This document shows, piece by piece, positions 44,424 through 55,896 of a stretch of DNA of 64,000 nucleotides. How positions within the stretch are numbered: position 1 is the stretch's first letter; every line of letters starts with the position of its first letter. Position numbers and translations under genes: made by a program. Location: assembly GCA_949751835.1 (NCBI GenBank), contig CATKHK010000080.1, positions 124,001 through 188,000 of the forward strand, given 5' to 3'. Source of the DNA: Blepharisma japonicum. Its lineage: Eukaryota; Ciliophora; Heterotrichea; Heterotrichida; Blepharismidae. The notes under the pieces are model-generated. The model saw nothing but the letters and a program-made list of their open reading frames with translations, did not search any database and was not told the origin of the DNA.

Positions 44424-45887
44424 ATGGGAAACTGCAGCAACAGCGCAAAACCTGATATTCCTCAATCAGAAATTTCATACTCAGAAATAGCAATGCTAAA
44501 AATCAAAGAGCGTGACTATTCAGGACAAGTCATCAACCACGACAAAATAAAATTCAAATTGACATCTCCATGTCTCAACCAAACTGCCAAGTTCTTGCAC
44601 ATGCCTTATGCCTTCGACATCACAGGAACAGTTCTCCCTGGGCTAGACCCTAGAGAACTTGTCGATAAGGAATGCCAAGACAATCTCTTCTTTGTGGAGA
44701 AAGAAAATACCCTCTTCGCTGCACTTTTTGACGGGCATGGCCAAGATGGGTTTAAAGTCACTGAATATTGCAAGAGGTTCATGAATCGACAATTTAAAGA
44801 AAAATTCGAAGATTTTAAAGTAAAGCCTAAAGATGCAATCAGAAAAATAATTGAGGAATGCGATGCGTCACTCAAAGCAAATGCTGGGGACATAAATTAT
44901 TTAATATCAGGGACCACTGCTGTAGTCCTGTTTATAGATGGAAATAGCATGTATGTAGGTAGTGTGGGCGACTCTAGAGCTATTTTGGGGACTATTCCAA
45001 AGTCTGATGATGAAGTGTCAAAAATTATAAGAAGCAATAAACCGGTTCCTTATAAAACAAATATCGAGCCTAGAAGGTTACTGAAATCTATAGCACTCAC
45101 TGTAGATCAAAAGCCAAACCATCAAGAAGAACTTGAAAGGATTCAAAAATCAGGCGGAAAAGTCCAACAATTGACAGATGACAGAGGAAATAAAATAGGC
45201 CCATTTAGAGTGTGAAAAGGGAACGGAAACATCCCAGGCTTAGCAATGTCGAGATCAATAGGTGACGGAATTGCAAAAGACTGTGGAGTTATTTCTACAC
45301 CCATAGTCCATGATTTTCAGCTATTTCCTGATAGAGACCAATTCATAGTTTTAGGCTCAGATGGGGTATGAGATGTTTTTGACAACCAAGAAGCTGTGAA
45401 TTTTGTAGAGAAATACCGCTCAGAGTGTGTGAAAGCACCTGTCAGAGACAATGCCTATCCTATTAAAGTAACATATATTTAGCCTGATAACTCAACTATA
45501 TCTCAATTGTTAGGTGAAGAGGCAAGATATAGATGGTTTGGAGTCTGCGAAGACGAAGATGTGATGATTGATGATATATCTGTAATTGTCATTGAAATAA
45601 GCTCTTTAGTCCCTATGTCGGTTATTGATACGAGTGAAACTGAGGATAGGAGAACTGTGAGGCTTAATAGTTTGGGAGATATTCAAGACTCGAAGCCCAT
45701 GGTCTCAAATATGCTGAGAGGAGATGCTGTAAGAGGAAGCTTTATACCTGCAAAGGACCCTAATGCAAAACGAATAAGAATTGACCCGAAAAGAGGATCA
45801 CATGCTGTTGTAGGGGGAGAAGATGCGGAGGAAACTGAAGCTGTCATCGATGTGCCATTTGTCGATGAAGAGCATAAACTTGATTAG
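44424..45887 (+). CDS. PP2C-type Ser/Thr phosphatase, N-myristoylation site (one intron)
   Basis: join(44424..45467,45483..45887), 482 residues. It has TGA-coded Trp in FRVW and in the family-invariant SDGVW (45367-45369). MGNCSNS at the N-terminus is a strong myristoylation signal, with Cys4 for palmitoylation. PP2C metal and catalytic motifs are present: ALFDGHGQDG, SGTTAVVLFIDG, YVGSVGDSRAIL, GLAMSRSIGDG, LGSDGVWDVF and DDISVIVIEI. Membrane-tethered metal-dependent phosphatase. An acidic and basic low-complexity tail (about 75 residues) follows the domain. It starts 32 bp after the allantoinase-like gene. Confidence 0.93.
45468..45482 (+). other. 15-nt spliceosomal intron
   Basis: GTAACATATATTTAG. 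Removal joins PIK to PDNST in the PP2C gene and restores the final metal-binding DD motif. Retention gives an in-frame TAG. Confidence 0.87.
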
Positions 45888-46120
45888 TTTATTAAGTTCA
45901 AAAAATTAGTATGCTAAAACATTATGCATTATTACGAATTTTAATTTGGAAAATTTTAGAACAGAAGCTGAGAGAGTTTGTAAATAATAAAATTATATTT
46001 TAGGTAAAGATATCATAAAGTCAATGATTTTGAATTATACTTACACTCATTTGGCTTAATAGAAATATTTGTTAAAAAAAGCTATTGCGTTAGGAGTTAG
46101 GTTTCTTTATAGAAAAGAGA
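45888..46120. other. Start of a 4.5-kb gene-free region
   Basis: AT-rich. Near 46082-46100 there is a short half-copy of the repeat core (GCGTTAGGAGTTAG) just ahead of the first full copy. No gene between 45888 and 50397. Confidence 0.6.
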
Positions 46121-46311
46121 CCACTGCGCCAGGAGTAGTCTAGAGCAGGATAGAACTTGCGCCCTAACCTTCAGTAAACGATCAATTCAAAGTTTTGGAA
46201 GTAACTCCTTAGCATTGAGTCATCTTTATAATCCCTTTTGATTTAAATATCTAAGATGGAACGATAATTTCTTTTATGGGTCAAGGCTCGAATATTCATA
46301 AATATATTTCT
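46121..46311 (+). repeat. Interspersed ~190-bp repeat, copy a
   Basis: Best-preserved member of a local family. Order: CCACTGCGCCAGGAGT, GAGCAGGATAGAACTTGCGC, a variable stretch, GTAACTCCTTAGCATTGAG, then TTGATTTAAATATCTAAGA-like sequence (one change here), then TTTTATGGGTCAA. AGGAGT (46131-46136) is perfectly complementary to ACTCCT (46204-46209). Strand shown is only the reading direction used here. Confidence 0.8.
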
Positions 46312-46683
46312 TAAAGAAAACTTAATTTAATTTGTTATAAATTAAGCTTCATTCAAGATAAAATTCTTTTTTGTCATTTCTTTCTTGCTATAGAATCCAT
46401 AGTTAAATTTTTATATGTAAGATTGGAGTGCAACTTGATCCAAAAAAGTTATGGAAGCTTATAAGATGCTAGTGAATAACTATTAATTCGCATTTCATTT
46501 TTTATAGATTCTAAAATATTAAATGAATCATGCTTTAATTAGATTTTCGTGATAATAATTTAACTCTAAATTTTGTTGTCAGGAAAAAGCTATTGCACCA
46601 GGAGTGATCTAAATGCAGACTCACACCTACCTTGATAGAAAAGAATTTAAAATATTTGAAGTAAGAGATTTTATAAAAAAAGA

Positions 46684-46870
46684 CTACTGCGCTAGGAGAA
46701 ATCTAGAGCAGGATAGAACTTGCGCACAATCCTACAGTAGAGTTAATAATCAAACGATATGAAGTAACTCCTTAGCATTGAGCCATCTTTATAATTCCTC
46801 TTGATTTAAATATCCAAGAGAAATTTATAATTTCTTTTTATGGGTCAAGACTTGAAAATTCATGAATATA
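46684..46870 (+). repeat. Interspersed ~190-bp repeat, copy b
   Basis: Same module order as copy a, including GAGCAGGATAGAACTTGCGC and TTAGCATTGAGCC. AGGAG (46694-46698) pairs with CTCCT (46768-46772). A separate half-copy of the 5' core (GCACCAGGAGTGATC) lies at about 46595-46609. Confidence 0.8.
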
Positions 46871-47040
46871 TGGTCAAGTAAAAATTGAGAGTTATCCCTC
46901 AACTTCACTTTCTATATCAAAAGTATTTTATATAGAACAATGCATAATTTTTAATCTCTACGAGAGAGCAAGCAAAAGATTTTTGTTCACTCTTAAAGGG
47001 TTTAGAGTTTACTTTAACAGCGCAGCTTGCCGAATGGTTT

Positions 47041-47248
47041 TACCACTATCTTTTCTCCTCCTTTGCTTTCATTCTTAATTCTTTTTTATCGTCTCTTCTT
47101 CTTCTTCCTCTTCTTCTCTCGATTTCCATACCCAATTTTACTCCTCTCATATCCTTCTTAATCTTTGTGTCTCATTTTCCATTTTTCATTTCGTCCTTAA
47201 TTAATCTTATCCACCCATATCTGCTTCTTTATATTATCTTCTCTCTTT
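47041..47248. repeat. Pyrimidine-rich tract
   Basis: The plus strand is dominated by C and T, with runs of TCT/CTT/TTC around 47095-47125. It is unlike flanking AT-rich DNA, which has balanced purines. Small frames through it lack family features. It could have formed by slippage. Confidence 0.65.
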
Positions 47249-47440
47249 TTATGCCATTTTGTGCTATGTTGAGTGCTAAACTGTGTGCTATTTCGTGTGC
47301 TGCATTGTGTACTATATCGTGCGCTATGCCTGTTCTATTTCGAATGCTATGTCGTACACTATATCAGTTGTAATAAGTGCACTATGCCGTGTGATATTCC
47401 ATATGCTCTGTCATGCGTCATGCTTTACTGTTCTACGCTG
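47249..47440 (+). repeat. Degenerate 12-bp tandem repeat
   Basis: About a dozen diverged units near GTGCTATNTCGT, for example GTGCTATGTTGA, GTGCTAAACTGT, GTGCTATTTCGT, GTGCTGCATTGT, GTACTATATCGT, ATGCTATGTCGT. Because 12 is a multiple of three, all frames stay open for some distance, which explains several short frames here; I do not call them genes. Confidence 0.75.
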
Positions 47441-47982
47441 TCATTTTTCTCACCACCATCTTTTTCTCACTAATTCTTCCTGCCTTTTCGATTTTATATC
47501 CAGTCATTCCTAGAAATTTTGCTAAACTATTTCACAAACTAAAAAATACCCAAATTTTCTTTCTTTCTCCGAGAGCAAATTTCTGGTTTCCCCAATGTTT
47601 TTCTCGTGTGGGCCTTCTTCTTCTTCTTCACCTTCCTTAGTTCCCAAGAGCACCAAACTTATTCTCCAGTGCAATTTTCTAACCCAGGCTAATCTTATGT
47701 GATATAATTATTTTTAACTAGATTGACTTGATTCATGTTTAAAACGAGACAATCAAAATATTAATTTAACTACTTACCAAAATGCTTTAATCATATATAG
47801 TTATATTCTTATGAGAGATAAGAATTAGGGTATTAATATTTTATTAAATATATTTAAAGTCTTATTAGATTAGAATAAGAGCTAATATATTACAACATCT
47901 CTAATATTTCTTTATCAACATAGGTAGTTATTTTTAAAGATAAGAATCTATGGGTATCATTTATGCTTGAATAAATACATAG
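47441..47982. other. Gene-free spacer
   Basis: Initially pyrimidine-rich (to about 47640), then plain AT-rich. No feature recognised. Confidence 0.5.
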
Positions 47983-48852
47983 AAACTAAAAATTAAATAA
48001 TTCAAATAAAAATAATTTGTTCATAGAAACAGTTCTCTTACTTTTTGCTGTCTAAATAATACTGATTATTTAATTTCTAAATCTTCAAGATTCGGATTCT
48101 TGGAAGAAGAGAAATCCATTATTTAATACATTCATTCAATTATTAAAGCTTCAAAACAATCTCTATTAAATTAGAAAGGAACCATAAAAAGTAATAAAAC
48201 AGCTTAAATTTTTATTTATGTTTAGATTATTTTAATCTTCCCTCTTTATTTTTTGAAGATCCTACAATATTGTTTAGAGTTGCATAAAATTTGCTAAGAT
48301 CGAAAGCTTACGATAAGAAAAAAGCCACAGCGCTAGGAGTATTCTAAGTCATCAGCAAGGTTTGCGCACCCACCTCGATAGAATATTTCGTTTTTATATG
48401 AAGTATCTCCTTAGCATAGAGCTATCTTTATTGTTTCTATTTATTTAAATAGCACTCAAATAATGCCTATGTTTATTATGGGTCAAGGAAGATAAGAAAA
48501 TAAAGAATAAAATAAAAATTTATCTATGATTAATATTTTAACATATAGAATTATAACAGTGAAAGCGTGTCTATAGAAAAATATAAATTATCAGCTTGTT
48601 TAGTAATCTAGCTACTAGCTTTTAGTAATTTTTAATGCTTATTTGTATGCTTCTGGTATATTACTGTGCTCACATATATATATTAATTCTTTTTAATCTT
48701 CAGTTAAACACTGCAATGAAGCTAAACTTTTCTTATCATTTATTTGTTTTTATAAAATATAAGAATAAATATCAAAATTCCCCTACATCTTAAAAATTTA
48801 TAACGATTGACACATCATATTTTCTTATAAATTAAAGATTATTGAACTTCTA
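47983..48852 (+). repeat. Direct duplication, unit 1 (contains repeat copy c)
   Basis: About 0.87 kb that recurs at 49366-50205 with substitutions and small indels. Shared landmarks: AAACTAAAAATTAAATAATTC at the left edge (47983 and 49367), TGGAAGAAGAGAAATCCATT, GCCACAGCGCTAGGAGTATT, ATGCTTATTTG, and ATTGACACATCATATTTTC near the right edge. It contains member c of the ~190-bp family at about 48324-48488 (AGGAG 48335-48339 pairs with CTCCT 48407-48411). Confidence 0.85.
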
Positions 48853-48997
48853 TTACTTATATCTCTTAACCAATAAAATATTAAATGAGTTGTGTTTTAA
48901 TCAGCAGCTTGTGAAAATAAGTTCAGCTTTAAATTTTGCTAATAACCTAAAATTGTTCAAAGAGTAATCTAAGTACTAAGAAATTTTATAAAAATAG
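48853..48997. other. Gene-free spacer
   Basis: Short AT-rich segment between duplication unit 1 and repeat copy d. Its AATGAGTTGTGTTTTAATCAG resembles the segment ahead of copy b (about 46520-46545), so copies b and d may share left flanks. Confidence 0.45.
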
Positions 48998-49190
48998 GCC
49001 ACTGCGCCAAGAGTGTCTAAGAGGATAGAACTCACGCCCAACCCGTCTGTAGATTCATAAAACAATGAATGAAGTAACTCTTTAGCATTGAGCCATTTTT
49101 TATAGTTTCTCTTGATTTAAATATCTAAGAGAAATTGATAAATTCTTTTTATGGGTCAAAACTTAAAAATTCATGAATATATGGTCAAAT
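48998..49190 (+). repeat. Interspersed ~190-bp repeat, copy d
   Basis: Same module order as copies a and b. The 5' core reads CCAAGAGT and the 3' core reads ACTCTT, so the stem is kept by a paired change: AAGAGT (49009-49014) is perfectly complementary to ACTCTT (49077-49082), in place of AGGAGT/ACTCCT. Confidence 0.8.
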
Positions 49191-49260
49191 AAAAATGGGA
49201 TCCAGTCATCCCCAATATCACTTTCGTATATCAAAAGTATATTATATAGAATAGTATATA

Positions 49261-49366
49261 AATCTTTAGCATTGAGCCATTTTTATAGTTTCTCTTGATT
49301 TAAATATCTAAGAGAAATTGATAAATTCTTTTATGGGTCAAAACTTAAAAATTCATGAATATATAA
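49261..49366 (+). repeat. Interspersed repeat, 3' half only (copy e)
   Basis: Repeats TTTAGCATTGAGCC through ATGGGTCAAAACTTAAAAATTCATGAATATA of copy d almost exactly, without the 5' half. It directly abuts duplication unit 2, so it probably marks an unequal-exchange junction. Confidence 0.75.
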
Positions 49367-50205
49367 AAACTAAAAATTAAATAATTCAAATAAAAGTAAT
49401 TTGTTCACTCTTATTTTTTGCTGTCTAAATAATACTGATTATTTAGTTTCTAAATCTTCAAGGTTCTATTCTTGGAAGAAGAGAAATCCATTATTTAATA
49501 CATTCATCCAATTATTAAAGCTTCAAAACAATCTCTATTAAATTAGAAAGGAACCATAAAGCAGCTTAAATTTTTTTAATTACCTTTGGATTATTTTAAT
49601 TTTCCCTCTTTATTTTTTGAAGATCCTATAATATTGTTTAGAGTTGCATAAAATTAGCTAAGATCGAACGTTTACAATAAGAAAACAGCCACAGCGCTAG
49701 GAGTATTCTAAGTCATCAGCAAGGCTTGTGAATTTACCTCAATAGAATATTTCGTTTTAATATGAAGTATCTTTTTTTGCATAGAACTATCGCTATTGTT
49801 TCTTTTATTTAGATAACACTAAAATAATGCCTATTTTATTATGGGTAAGATAAGAAAAGGAATAAAATAAAAGTTTATCTATGATTAATATTTTAACATT
49901 TTAGAATTATAACAGTAAAAACGTATCTCTCGAAAAATATAAATTATCAGCTTGTTTAGTAATCTAGCTACTAGCTTTTAGTAACTTTTAATGCTTATTT
50001 GCATACTTCTGCTATATCACTGTGCTCATATATATATTAATTCCATTTTGAATCTTCAGTTAAACACTGCAATGAAGTTAAACCTTTCTAATCATTTATT
50101 GTTCTTATTATATTTCTTTAAGGTTTAGGGAATTTTGATTTTTTATTTTTATATTTTGCGATTGACACATCATATTTTCTTATAAATTAAAGATTATTAA
50201 ATTCT
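49366..50205 (+). repeat. Direct duplication, unit 2 (contains repeat copy f)
   Basis: Second copy of 47983-48852, start-to-start distance about 1.38 kb. Includes copy f of the small family (49687-49850), whose 3' stem strand is damaged (CTTTTTTTGCATAG in place of CTCCTTAGCATAG), so this copy is probably decayed. Confidence 0.85.
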
Positions 50206-50397
50206 ATCATCACCCTCTTAAATAATAAAATTTTTAAAAAATGCTGTTTTCTTATCTGTATTGCAATCAGTACTGACTTTGAATTTTTGCAAATAAGCCA
50301 GTTTTTATATATAAGAAGTTATATTTTTGACATATAAAAATGCAACCTTAAAGGATCCTTTTCATTTTTAAAGTAAATTGGAAAACGTATATTGGAA

Positions 50398-53300
50398 ATG
50401 TCTTTGTATCACTTTAAAGCACTAGTATACAAAAATTGGATACTTTGATATCGAAGACCACTAGGATCATTCTGTGAGCTTTTTTTCCCTATACTTGTAT
50501 TTATCGTTTTATATTGGGTAAGAACACAAGTGACTTCTGATGAATACGAAGCAGAAAGCTATCTTAACAACGCAACTTATGTATCCCCAACTCAAACCAC
50601 ATCAGTTTCCTTTGAATTCGAATCTTCTATACCATTTTTGCAATGCTTAGGATATGTAGCACAAGGAGAGGAGTGGATTGTCGGACTTGCACCGCAAAAT
50701 GAAATAACAGAATACATTGAAGATCAGCTTGGAGACTATTTAAGAAGAGTTGAGGTCAGGTATTTTGAAGATGACGATGCAATAGAAGATTATGTTAAAG
50801 ACAGCGACTATGAAGACGGACCAAAGCTTTGTTTTGCTGTCGTTTTTACAGAGTGAAGTGACAACTATGTTGAATATAAAATCAGATTCAACCAGACTGA
50901 CTCAATACCTGATGATGGCTTTGCAATAGGTGACTACGTAGATATTTTTAATTTCAATGACAATGAAGCTACTAATGAAAGACAAAGAGAGCCAAAATCT
51001 GAATTCCAAGCACAATTTTTTTCGACAGGGTTTATACAAATACAAAATTGGGTTGATAATTATTTATTGCAAAAATATACAGGAAGCACAAATTCATATA
51101 TTGCAGCAGGATTTGTGCCAATGTATTTTGATGAATGAATTGATGATGACTTTTTAGAGTATTTGGCGAATTTTTTGGCGTTTTTTATTATTCTTAGCTT
51201 TGGAATTCCTGTTTGTAGGATGGTAACACAAATAGTTGAAGAAAAGGAAACGAAAATTAAAGAAATGATGGTTATCATGGGGTTATCTGGAACTTCCTAT
51301 TGGGCTGCATGAATTTTATACTACTTTTTCATATATTTAGCAATAGCAATCGGAGCAGCTTATATCCTAAGTCGAAATTTTTACGAATACAGCGACGTTT
51401 CTATCATTTTCATCACTTATTTTTTACTTGGACTCTCCTGTATTTCATTTAGTTTACTTTTGAGTGTTTTTTTCTCAAGTGTAAAAACAGCTCTAATTTT
51501 CAGCATCATGATCTTTTTCGCCACATTTTTCGCATATTTTGCAGTAGACGACCCTCTTATATCGACTTCTACAAAGTATTGAATTTCAATTATACCTTCT
51601 GTTGCTTTTTCATTAGGGACACAAATCATGGTTGAGCAAGAAAGAGGGTATATTGGTGTAACATATGATAATATCACTGAAGAGTTATTCAATTATAAAT
51701 ACTCAGCTAGTCTCATTTTTATGGCTATTGACACAGTTGTCATATTTTTGCTGTTTTTATATCTTGAACAAGTGTGGCCATCTGAGTTTGGGGTAAAAAG
51801 ACCATGAAATTTTTTATTTAAAAAAGAGTTTTGGGTTGAAACTCCTGTTGAAAGTAAAGAATTTGATGATAGTATTGAGAAAAACGAAAATACAGAAGAA
51901 GTTGATGCAATTCTTGAAGAGCAAAAAAGCAAAGGAAAAGCTATGATGATCAGAAACCTAACAAAGAGCTATGATGGGGCACTTGCTGTTGACAATTTGA
52001 ATCTTGATATATATGAAGGGCAAATTTTTGCATTGTTAGGGCATAATGGTGCTGGAAAAACAACAACGATTTCAATGCTGACAGGAATGATAACTGTTAC
52101 TAGTGGAGATATGATGGTCAGAAATCTATTACTCTCTAAAGACCTTAAAAAAATTCGAAAGCTTCTGGGTGTCTGCCCACAGCAAAATATTCATTATCCA
52201 GAGCTAACCCCTTCTGAGCATTTATACTTATTTTCTGTTTTTAAAGGAAAAACAAATAGTGACGAAATTAGCAAAGAAATAAACGAAAAACTAGAAGAAA
52301 TTATGCTGCTACCTCAAAAAAACGTCCAGGTGAAAACTTTATCAGGTGGCCAAAAACGAAAACTATCGCTTGCCATCGCTCTAATAGGAGGATCTCCAAT
52401 TATTTTGCTAGATGAGCCTACATCAGGTATGGACCTCAATGCTAGAAGACATATGTGGGAAATGCTTAAAAACAACAAACAAGAAAGAATAATTATTTTG
52501 ACAACTCACTATATGCAAGAAGCTGACACTCTTGCAGACAGAATTGCAATACTTTCTCATGGAAAGCTCAGATGCTGTGGAAGCTCATTATTTTTGAAAA
52601 ATAAATTTGGAGTAGGATACTACTTGGTTCTTGTCAAGCAGTCTAATGTATACAGTCCTCAACATTCTAAATTAATTATTGATTTTGTGGAAAAATATGT
52701 TTCAAACTCAAGATTAGTAAGTGATGTACAAGCAGAAATTTCATTCCAGCTACCTTTGTCAAGCTCAGAACAGTTTAATGATTTTTTCCAAGCTCTGGAT
52801 GAGAAAAAGATGGAATTAGAAATTAGGTCTTACTCTGTATCTGTGACGACACTAGAAGAAGTCTTTATAAATGTTACTGAAAAAACTCAAGAAATTAAGG
52901 AAAATGAAGAAAATCTTGATGAGACAAGATTCCAGGAAGGCGAAAATGAACTTTTGGTTGAGAAGCCAAAAGAAAGTAAGGCGCTTTTTATCAGGCATTT
53001 CAAAGCTTTGCTGAAAAAGAGAATACTATGGAGCATGAGAGACTTCAAAACTTTTACATTTGAAATTTTGATTCCAATGTCTTTAATCACGATTGGAATT
53101 ATATTTCTCTTGATTGCTGACAGATATATTGATCAAGACCCTTGGGATTTAGTAATAGACCAATATGATACCCCTCAGAATATCTTATACCCAGACAATG
53201 TAAATGACTATACCTCTCAGCTGATGTCATCTTTAGACTCTATGGAAGATATTGATACTTCAGGAATCACAGCTGAAGATATTGAAGAATTCGATCTGCT

Positions 53301-55494
53301 GATATTTGAGAATCGAGAAGTTGACCCAACCCGTATGGGCTCTTATTATTACTACAACATGAATTCCAATATTGATAGGTATGAACCAGTAATTTTCCAT
53401 AATCAGACTGCTTTTCAATCTTTGCCGACCTACTATCAGCTTGTTACATTAGAAATCTTAAAAACATATAACCCAGATTTAGAAATATTGGTGCAAAACC
53501 ACCCTTTGCCTATCACAGAAAAAATGAATGAGTTTGAAGCCTCCATAAGTTCATTTATTATCACAATTATTTTCGGGCTGGGAGCTGCATTTATTCCTGC
53601 AAGTATTGTCTCTTTCATTGTAAGGGAAAAAGAAAACAACGTGAAATTCCAGCATATGATAAGCGGGGCTTCTATGTGGGCTTATTGGATTTCGAATTTC
53701 TTATGGGATTATGCGAAATATCTCGTCATTGCAATTTATGTATGTGTTTTAATTGTGATCGTAGATATAAATATCTACGTTGATGAAGATGAACGGTATG
53801 CAGCATTTTGACTGATTTTTCTATTATATGGATTAAGTGTAATCCCTTTTACTTATTTGACTAGCTTTATATTCACGAACCATAACACAGCTCAAGTTAT
53901 CACTATATCATTTCATTTTCTCACAGGTTCATTTTTACCAATCGTGATGATATTTATGTGGTTTTTTGATGACACTAGAAACTATGTCAGAGAATGGAGG
54001 TGATTTTTTAGACTTTTCCCTAATTTTTGTTTTGGTAATGGAATCCTTCAAATAGCATCTCAAGAATTCATAGCTTATTTTGATGGCGACGAAACTGAGC
54101 CCGTATTTTCATTAGAAGCAGCAGGAGGAGATATTTTATACCTTGGGGCCACAGCAGTCGGCTATTCAATTTTACTGATCCTTGCTGAGTGGATTAACAA
54201 TAACCGCGCCCTTGGACAGTTTATAACTCAAAGATTAGCAGGGAAACCTTCAGAATATCTATCAGATGAAGATGTAGAATCCGAAAAACAACTTGCACTG
54301 ATAACAAGCCCACAAGATGTTAAAGTAAATGTTAGGGAGCTGAGAAAAGTTTATGGAAGCTTATTTGGCTCAAGGGTTGTTGCTGTTGAAGAAGTCAGCT
54401 TTAATATCCCAAGCCAGCAGTGTTTTTGTTTACTAGGGTCTAATGGAGCTGGCAAAACAACAGTATTTAAAATCCTTGCTGGAGAAATTATAGCAAGCTC
54501 AGGTGAAGCTTTTATAGGAGGCTACTCCATTAATACTTCATTAACTTCGGCCAGAAAATGCATAGGATACTGTCCTCAGTTTGACGCTTTAAGTGAAAAA
54601 TTAACCTGCAAAGAACACATAAGATTGTATTGTGATATAAAGGGAATTAATAAACAAAAAATCGCTGAATTGACAAAAAATCTATTAATTGAATTGGATT
54701 TAGAGATGTACGCTGATTATAAAGTAGAAAATTTAAGCGGAGGAAATAAACGAAAGCTTTCAGTGGCTATTTCTTTAATAGGCAGTCCTGATGTGATCTT
54801 TTTAGATGAACCCTCAACTGGAATGGACCCAGAAACAAGAAAAAAACTGTGAAGAGTTTTAGGAAACTTGAAAAAGCAAAATTCTTCAGTTGTTCTGACA
54901 ACCCACTCAATGGAAGAAGCTGAAGCACTTAGTGATAGAATTGCTATTATGGTCGCTGGAAGAATTAGATGTATTGGCTCTTCTTCCCATATTCGAAATA
55001 AATTTGGACAGGGCTATGAGCTTGACGTCAAAATAAAAATCCCAAAGCAAGAGAAAATCCACACTTTGAGCACAAAGTTGGACTCAGAATTAAAAGAAGC
55101 TACACAAATAAGAGAATTTCAAATTAAAAAGTGCTTACAAGCTTTGGAAGCTGAGGACTTAGAAGAAATTTTTAACTCAAAAAATATAGGATTTGCTATG
55201 CAGCTGAAAAATGAAGGAAGCATTGCGAGAGATTCGTTTATTTCATGGGTCATTACTGAAAAAAGAGGTTTGAAAGTATTAAAGTGACTCAAAGGAGAGT
55301 ATAAAGATGTTGATTTAGTTGAGCATTATTTGAGCTCGTATAAATATAGAATTTCTAAGCAAGATGATAGGTCGTTAGGATACCTTTTTTCTTTGGTAGA
55401 AAAATCAAAAAAAGCATTGAAGATTTCTGAGTACTCGATTTCACAAACTTCTCTTGAACAAATTTTTACTGAATTGTCTAGTAACCCTAATTAA
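50398..55494 (+). CDS. Full-length ABCA-type ABC transporter
   Basis: A 1698-residue protein, one uninterrupted frame across about ten TGA-coded Trp codons. Start at 50398 gives the typical [20 protein letters not shown] and first membrane helix. Half 1: extracellular loop, helices about 265-470 with [17 protein letters not shown], then NBD1 with Walker [11 protein letters not shown] (~548), signature LSGGQKRK (~650), Walker [12 protein letters not shown] and switch His TTHYMQEAD. Half 2 repeats the plan: NBD2 Walker [10 protein letters not shown] (~1347), LSGGNKRK (~1447), [10 protein letters not shown] and TTHSMEEAE. Both ATP sites look intact. ABCA proteins move lipids across membranes; substrate here unknown. 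Confidence 0.96.
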
Positions 55495-55896
55495 ATAACT
55501 TTAAATTAACTGTGTAATTGAATTTTATAAAAGACATAGGAAAAGAAGGCATTCATAGTACGGTTAAAAAATGTGCATGATCACAAGCTATAATTAAAAT
55601 AAGAATATATCTAAGAAAGTTTCTGGTAAAAATTCAAAATGGGCAAGATTATGCAACCAAGTACTCCTTTAAAATAATGATTATAATTAGACTGTCACTG
55701 TATGCCAAGTTGGGCTATAAGATCGAATTAAAATTAATATAATTTTGATAAAATTGGATATGCATACCTAAAAATAAGAAAGAAGAAATCAATCAATTGT
55801 GTAGAAGCAGTAGGTATAATTAAGATTTCACTATAATATTCAAATCCATATTAATCATCATGCTAAAACCCTTTATATACATAATTCAGTATTAAA
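55495..55896. other. Intergenic
   Basis: About 400 bp AT-rich, nothing recognised. Confidence 0.5.

Noticed and set aside
46160-46170. CCCTAAC in repeat copy a as a telomerase RNA template or internal telomeric DNA
   Set aside because: It occurs once and is not present in other copies (CACAATCC, CACCCACC, CCCAACCC), so chance is more likely.
47167-47640. Several overlapping plus-strand frames of 66-76 codons
   Set aside because: They arise from the pyrimidine tract and the 12-bp repeat (a multiple of three keeps frames open). Leu/Phe/Ser/Cys-rich with no family pattern.
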